A stretch of 64,000 nt of DNA from Actinomycetota bacterium (GTDB taxonomy: Bacteria > Actinomycetota > Nitriliruptoria > Nitriliruptorales > JAHWKO01): the NCBI GenBank assembly GCA_019347675.1, contig JAHWKW010000012.1, forward strand, positions 21,492 to 85,491, read 5' to 3'. The notes below the pieces were generated by a model, which did not search any database, had not been told where the DNA came from, and was given only the letters and a program-made list of their open reading frames with translations. The position numbers were made by a program, and so were the translations under genes. Positions within the stretch are counted from its first letter, which is position 1; each line of letters opens with the position of its first letter. Positions 60,891-64,000 of this stretch are shown here, piece by piece.

Positions 60891-63800
60891 AAGGAGCGGT
60901 TGAGCAGAGGCTGCGGAGCTCACCTCTGGCCACGGCGTCCGAGGGGGTGAAGTAGTAGCGACCGTGCAGGTTGATGTGGTTGTGGCGTAGCGGCGACAGG
61001 CGTTCGACGTCCTCGGCTAGGACGTGGCCCTCGTTGGCTCGCAGGTGGTCGAGGGCGGCGGCCATGTAGCGAGTGTTCCAGAGAGCGATGGCGTTGACGA
61101 CAAGCCCGAGGGCGTCGAGTCGGTCCTCTTGGCCCTCCCGGTAGGGCTGGCGCAGCTCGCCGCTGTGGCCGTGGAAGACCTTGCGGGCCAGCGTGTGGCG
61201 TGCCTCGCCCCGGTTGATCTGAGTGAGGATGCGGCGGCGGTAGGCCTCGTCGTCGAGGTAGGCGAGCAGGAAGATCGTCTTGGCGATGCGGCCGACCTGG
61301 GCGAGGGCTCGTCCGAGGGCGGGGGGGCGACCACCGCCATGAAGGACCCGCAGCAGCTGCGACGCCCGCACCGAGCCGGTGAGCAGGGACCCCGCCACGC
61401 GCAGCAGGTCGTCCCAGTGGGCGGCGATGATCCCCGTGTCGATGCGATGGCCGGCGACCTGGTCGAGGGCGTCGTAGCTGGCGTTGCGATCGATCCGCCA
61501 GAAGCGGGTGGCGCCGATGTCGGCCAGGCGGGGGCTGAACTGGTAGCCGAGGAGCCGGAACAGCCCGAAGATCTGGTCGGAGTAGGAGGCGGAGTCCGTC
61601 ATGACCTCCGTGGGCCGAAGGCTGGTCTGCTGCTCGAGGAGCCCGTCGAGGATGTAGAGGCTGTCGCGCAAGGTGCCGGGGATGACGGCCGTGGAAGCCG
61701 CTGAACTGGTCCGAGGTGTAGTTGAAGTAGGTGACGCCCCGGCCCACGCCGAAGTAGCGAGGGTTGGGCCCCGCGTTGATGGTGCGCACGGGCACCACGA
61801 AGCGCAGTCCGTCGGCCGAGGCCACCTCGCCGCCGCCCCACGCCTGGGCCAACGGCAGGGTGGCGTGGTAGTCGACCAGGCGGGCGTTGGCGGCCACGAG
61901 GGTGTCGGCCCGCAGGTAGTTCTGCGCCACCCATGAGAGCCGCCCCGTGGTCAGCGCGGGTACGTCGGAACGGGCGAGAGGGCCGAACCCGACGTTGGCG
62001 GCCTCCGCCACCAGCACGGCGCACACGCTGGTGGCGAGGTCGTCGACTCTGGCGCCGGCCTCGGACACGTGTCTGAACTCCTCGGGGAACCCCGTCCACG
62101 CCGCGACCTCGGCGAGTACATCGGGCAGGTCGATGCGGGGCAGGAGCGCCGACACGCGCTCCCGCAGTGAGCACAGCGAGTCGGGCTCCTCGAGGCGGTC
62201 CAGCGCAGAGAGCTTCACCTTCCCGTCGGCCAGCTCCACGGCGGCATTGGCAGCCAGCCGGCCCGAGGTGCGGCGGTAGGCCTCATCCAACTGGGCGGCG
62301 AGGGCGGCGAGAGCGGGCGATGGCTCGATCGACAGGCCCAAGGTCCGACAGACCTGAGAGCGGGCGGCCTCCCAGGCGGAGGAGGCAAGAAGATTGGTCC
62401 TGGGGTCGCACCACCGCTCGCTGCGGCTCACGAACACATCACGGGTGCGCAGCGCTGCTCGCAGCCGCTCCAGCACCGCAAAGGTGTAGGCGCGGCGGTT
62501 CAGCTGCCCGTTGGGCGCGGCCACGAGCCGGCGCCACGCCGGGCGGACGAGCTCAGTTGGAACCTCCTCCAGGCTCACCTTCTTCCGCCCTTCGAGGGTG
62601 CGCAGCGCATCCAGCGCCTCCAACACCGGCTGACCGGCGGGCCCGGCCTCGAACCCGATGGTGCGCAGCATCGCCGGCAGGAACTGGCGCACCATGGCGT
62701 AGCGGGAGAGGAGCTCGGCCTCGAAGTGATCGTCGGGCGGACGGGCCAGGCGGTCGCACTCGGCGACCGCAGCCACCAGCGTCGCCCGCTCGACCCGACC
62801 GAACACTGACGCCCGCACCTGGTCGTCGGGCACGCTGGGGTCCAGCAGCACCGCCACCGCCTCCCGCAGCCGCAGCGCGGCAGCGTCGAGATCCGCAAGG
62901 GTATCCAGCCGCTCGGCTCGGCCTCGACGCTCCACCCGAGCGCTCAGGCCCCGCAGCAGCTCGCAGAACAGGTCCAAGGCGTCGTCGGTGGCCCTCGTCT
63001 CGGTGACCACGGCGAAGGCGAGGAGGACGGCGACGCGACGGTCGAGGGCCAGCTGGGCCAGGTCTCGGGCCCGGACGGTCGTCGCGTGACGTGCGAGTGC
63101 GGCGATGCGGCCCGGCGGCAGGCCCGACAGATCGAGTTCCGACACGTCGTATGCGCGTAGCTGGCCGATCCGCTCCACCGCCGCCGCCAGGGCTCGGGCG
63201 GTGAGGTCGGTAGGCGGGCGACGGAGTCGCTCCAGGAGCGAGACACGCTCGCCCTCGGGCACCTCGAGCAGCCCCTCCAAACGTCGGCGGTGTTCATCGT
63301 CCACCATGCCAGCCAGGCGAGACCACAGCCGCGTCGCCGCCCGCTCGCGCACCCTGGCGACGATCCGAGCGAGCACGCTCGCTCCCGGCAGCAGCACCTT
63401 GGCCTCGACCAGCCGGGCGGTAGCCAGGTCGAACAGCACGCTCGGTCGCTCCGACGCCACCCACGCCCGGGCATACAGCCAGCGGAGGAGCCCGAGCTGG
63501 ACGCCTGGCTCGCTGAACTCCCGGTAGCCGAACCGCGACCGGATCTCGGCCTGGTGGTCCCAACGAACCTCGGCGTCGCGGTACAGCTTCAAGCCTCGCA
63601 TCGCCCCCGCCACGTCTCCCGCCAGTCCCGCCACCCTCAACTGTTCGGCCACGTGACGTACCGCGCCAGGGGGCACGTCGGCAGGGTCCTCCAAGAACGT
63701 GCCCAAAAAGCGCACAGTTGCTAGCTGGACGCCACGCCCAGGCGGTTGTGATCCCGCCGGCGAGTGGCGACGAAATCGAGATCGGTCTGGTCCAGGTGAA

Positions 63801-63918
63801 AGAACCGGCCCAGCTGCGGCGACGTCGGTTCGCCTCGGAAACGGCCGTAGCGACGGCACTGCTCGGCAGTCAGAACCCCACCGGCACGACCAACCTCCCC
63901 GATCAGCGCGACAACCGC
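60889..63918 (-). mobile_element. Tn3-family transposase, frameshifted
   Basis: About 1000 residues of TnpA are read on the minus strand with two shifts. The N-terminal piece ([40 protein letters not shown]) leaves frame near 63730 by a small indel; the long middle follows ([49 protein letters not shown]); a second one-base lesion near 61689 separates SDQFSGFH from VIPGTLRDSLYILDGLLEQQ, where the catalytic end, including the EVMTDSASYSD Asp and the last Glu region, resumes. Tn3 transposases replicate the element. Three open pieces make it inactive unless the shifts are sequencing errors. No resolvase is seen. Confidence 0.85.
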
Positions 63919-64000
63919 GGCCTAGGGGAAGCACGGGAAGGATACCGCATGGACACCGCAGACCCGCGGATGCTGTGCCCGCCAGCCAGCTTGCCCTCGT
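63919..64000. other. Edge of window, nothing assigned
   Basis: The last 80 bases hold no gene that can be recognised. An ATG at 63951 on the plus strand opens a frame to the edge, too short to judge. Confidence 0.3.

Overview
The window comes from the chromosome of a high-GC actinobacterium. GTG starts are very common, genes are packed with 4-base stop/start overlaps, and two blocks keep gene orders known from Mycobacterium and other Actinobacteria. These are pyrG, NUDIX hydrolase, xerD, parA, scpA, scpB, pseudouridine synthase, cmk, der (2.3-19.3 kb), and a CDP-alcohol phosphatidyltransferase, gcvH, FHA protein, MerR, bifunctional nuclease, MerR (21.2-31.4 kb). A deep-branching, non-mycobacterial actinobacterium is likely, but that is inference; no rRNA is present.

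Layout. 0-2.1 kb: three tandem LytM/M23-like secreted proteins whose first zinc-ligand position is changed. 2.3-7.2 kb: CTP synthase, a NUDIX hydrolase, then a sugar transferase and an O-antigen-ligase-like gene, both cut at their 3' ends and fused tail to tail. 7.7-19.3 kb: alanine dehydrogenase, XerD, DksA/TraR protein, orphan ParA with a small ribbon-helix-helix-like partner, the ScpAB condensin partners, a pseudouridine synthase, three aromatic amino acid genes (aroH, tyrA, aroA) and a Cmk-Der fusion. 19.4-20.9 kb: a decaying DUF2330/cupredoxin pair. 20.96 kb: tRNA-Pro(GGG), whose last 7 bases begin a 28-bp tandem repeat. 22-26.4 kb: a complete carbohydrate ABC importer. 26.5-31.4 kb: gcvH, zinc-ribbon-FHA protein, MerR, D-Ala-D-Ala carboxypeptidase, hypoxanthine phosphoribosyltransferase, bifunctional nuclease and a second MerR gene with a palindrome inside its promoter. 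31.4-46.5 kb: a nuclease-fold protein, a multi-PAS histidine kinase with a response regulator, a CPA2 antiporter, aconitase, endonuclease IV, both glycine decarboxylase P-protein subunits, a receiver protein, leucyl aminopeptidase and a Fur-family regulator.

From 46.5 kb to the end the character changes to an accessory, eroding region. Intact single genes (BRCT-nuclease fusion, aldo/keto reductase, PPOX-fold protein, PGPGW protein, monooxygenase-fold protein, protoglobin, methyltransferase, RidA, DUF421 protein) lie among broken pieces of RCC1, pRiA4b ORF-3, ParE, HicB, TypA, alpha/beta hydrolase, nitrilase, a response regulator, a second protoglobin, IS481- and IS1634-like transposases and a frameshifted Tn3-family transposase. 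Two families of degenerate intergenic repeats recur between 51 and 60 kb.

The most interesting points are the BRCT-PD-(D/E)XK fusion at 48.0-48.8 kb, a perfect 66-bp inverted duplication linking the ald upstream region with the tyrA coding sequence, the tRNA-linked tandem repeat, the perfect 13-bp inverted repeat at a junction of two 5'-truncated genes, and the palindrome-bearing MerR promoter. Coordinates and translations were read from the sequence; family names rest on remembered motifs and no database search was run.
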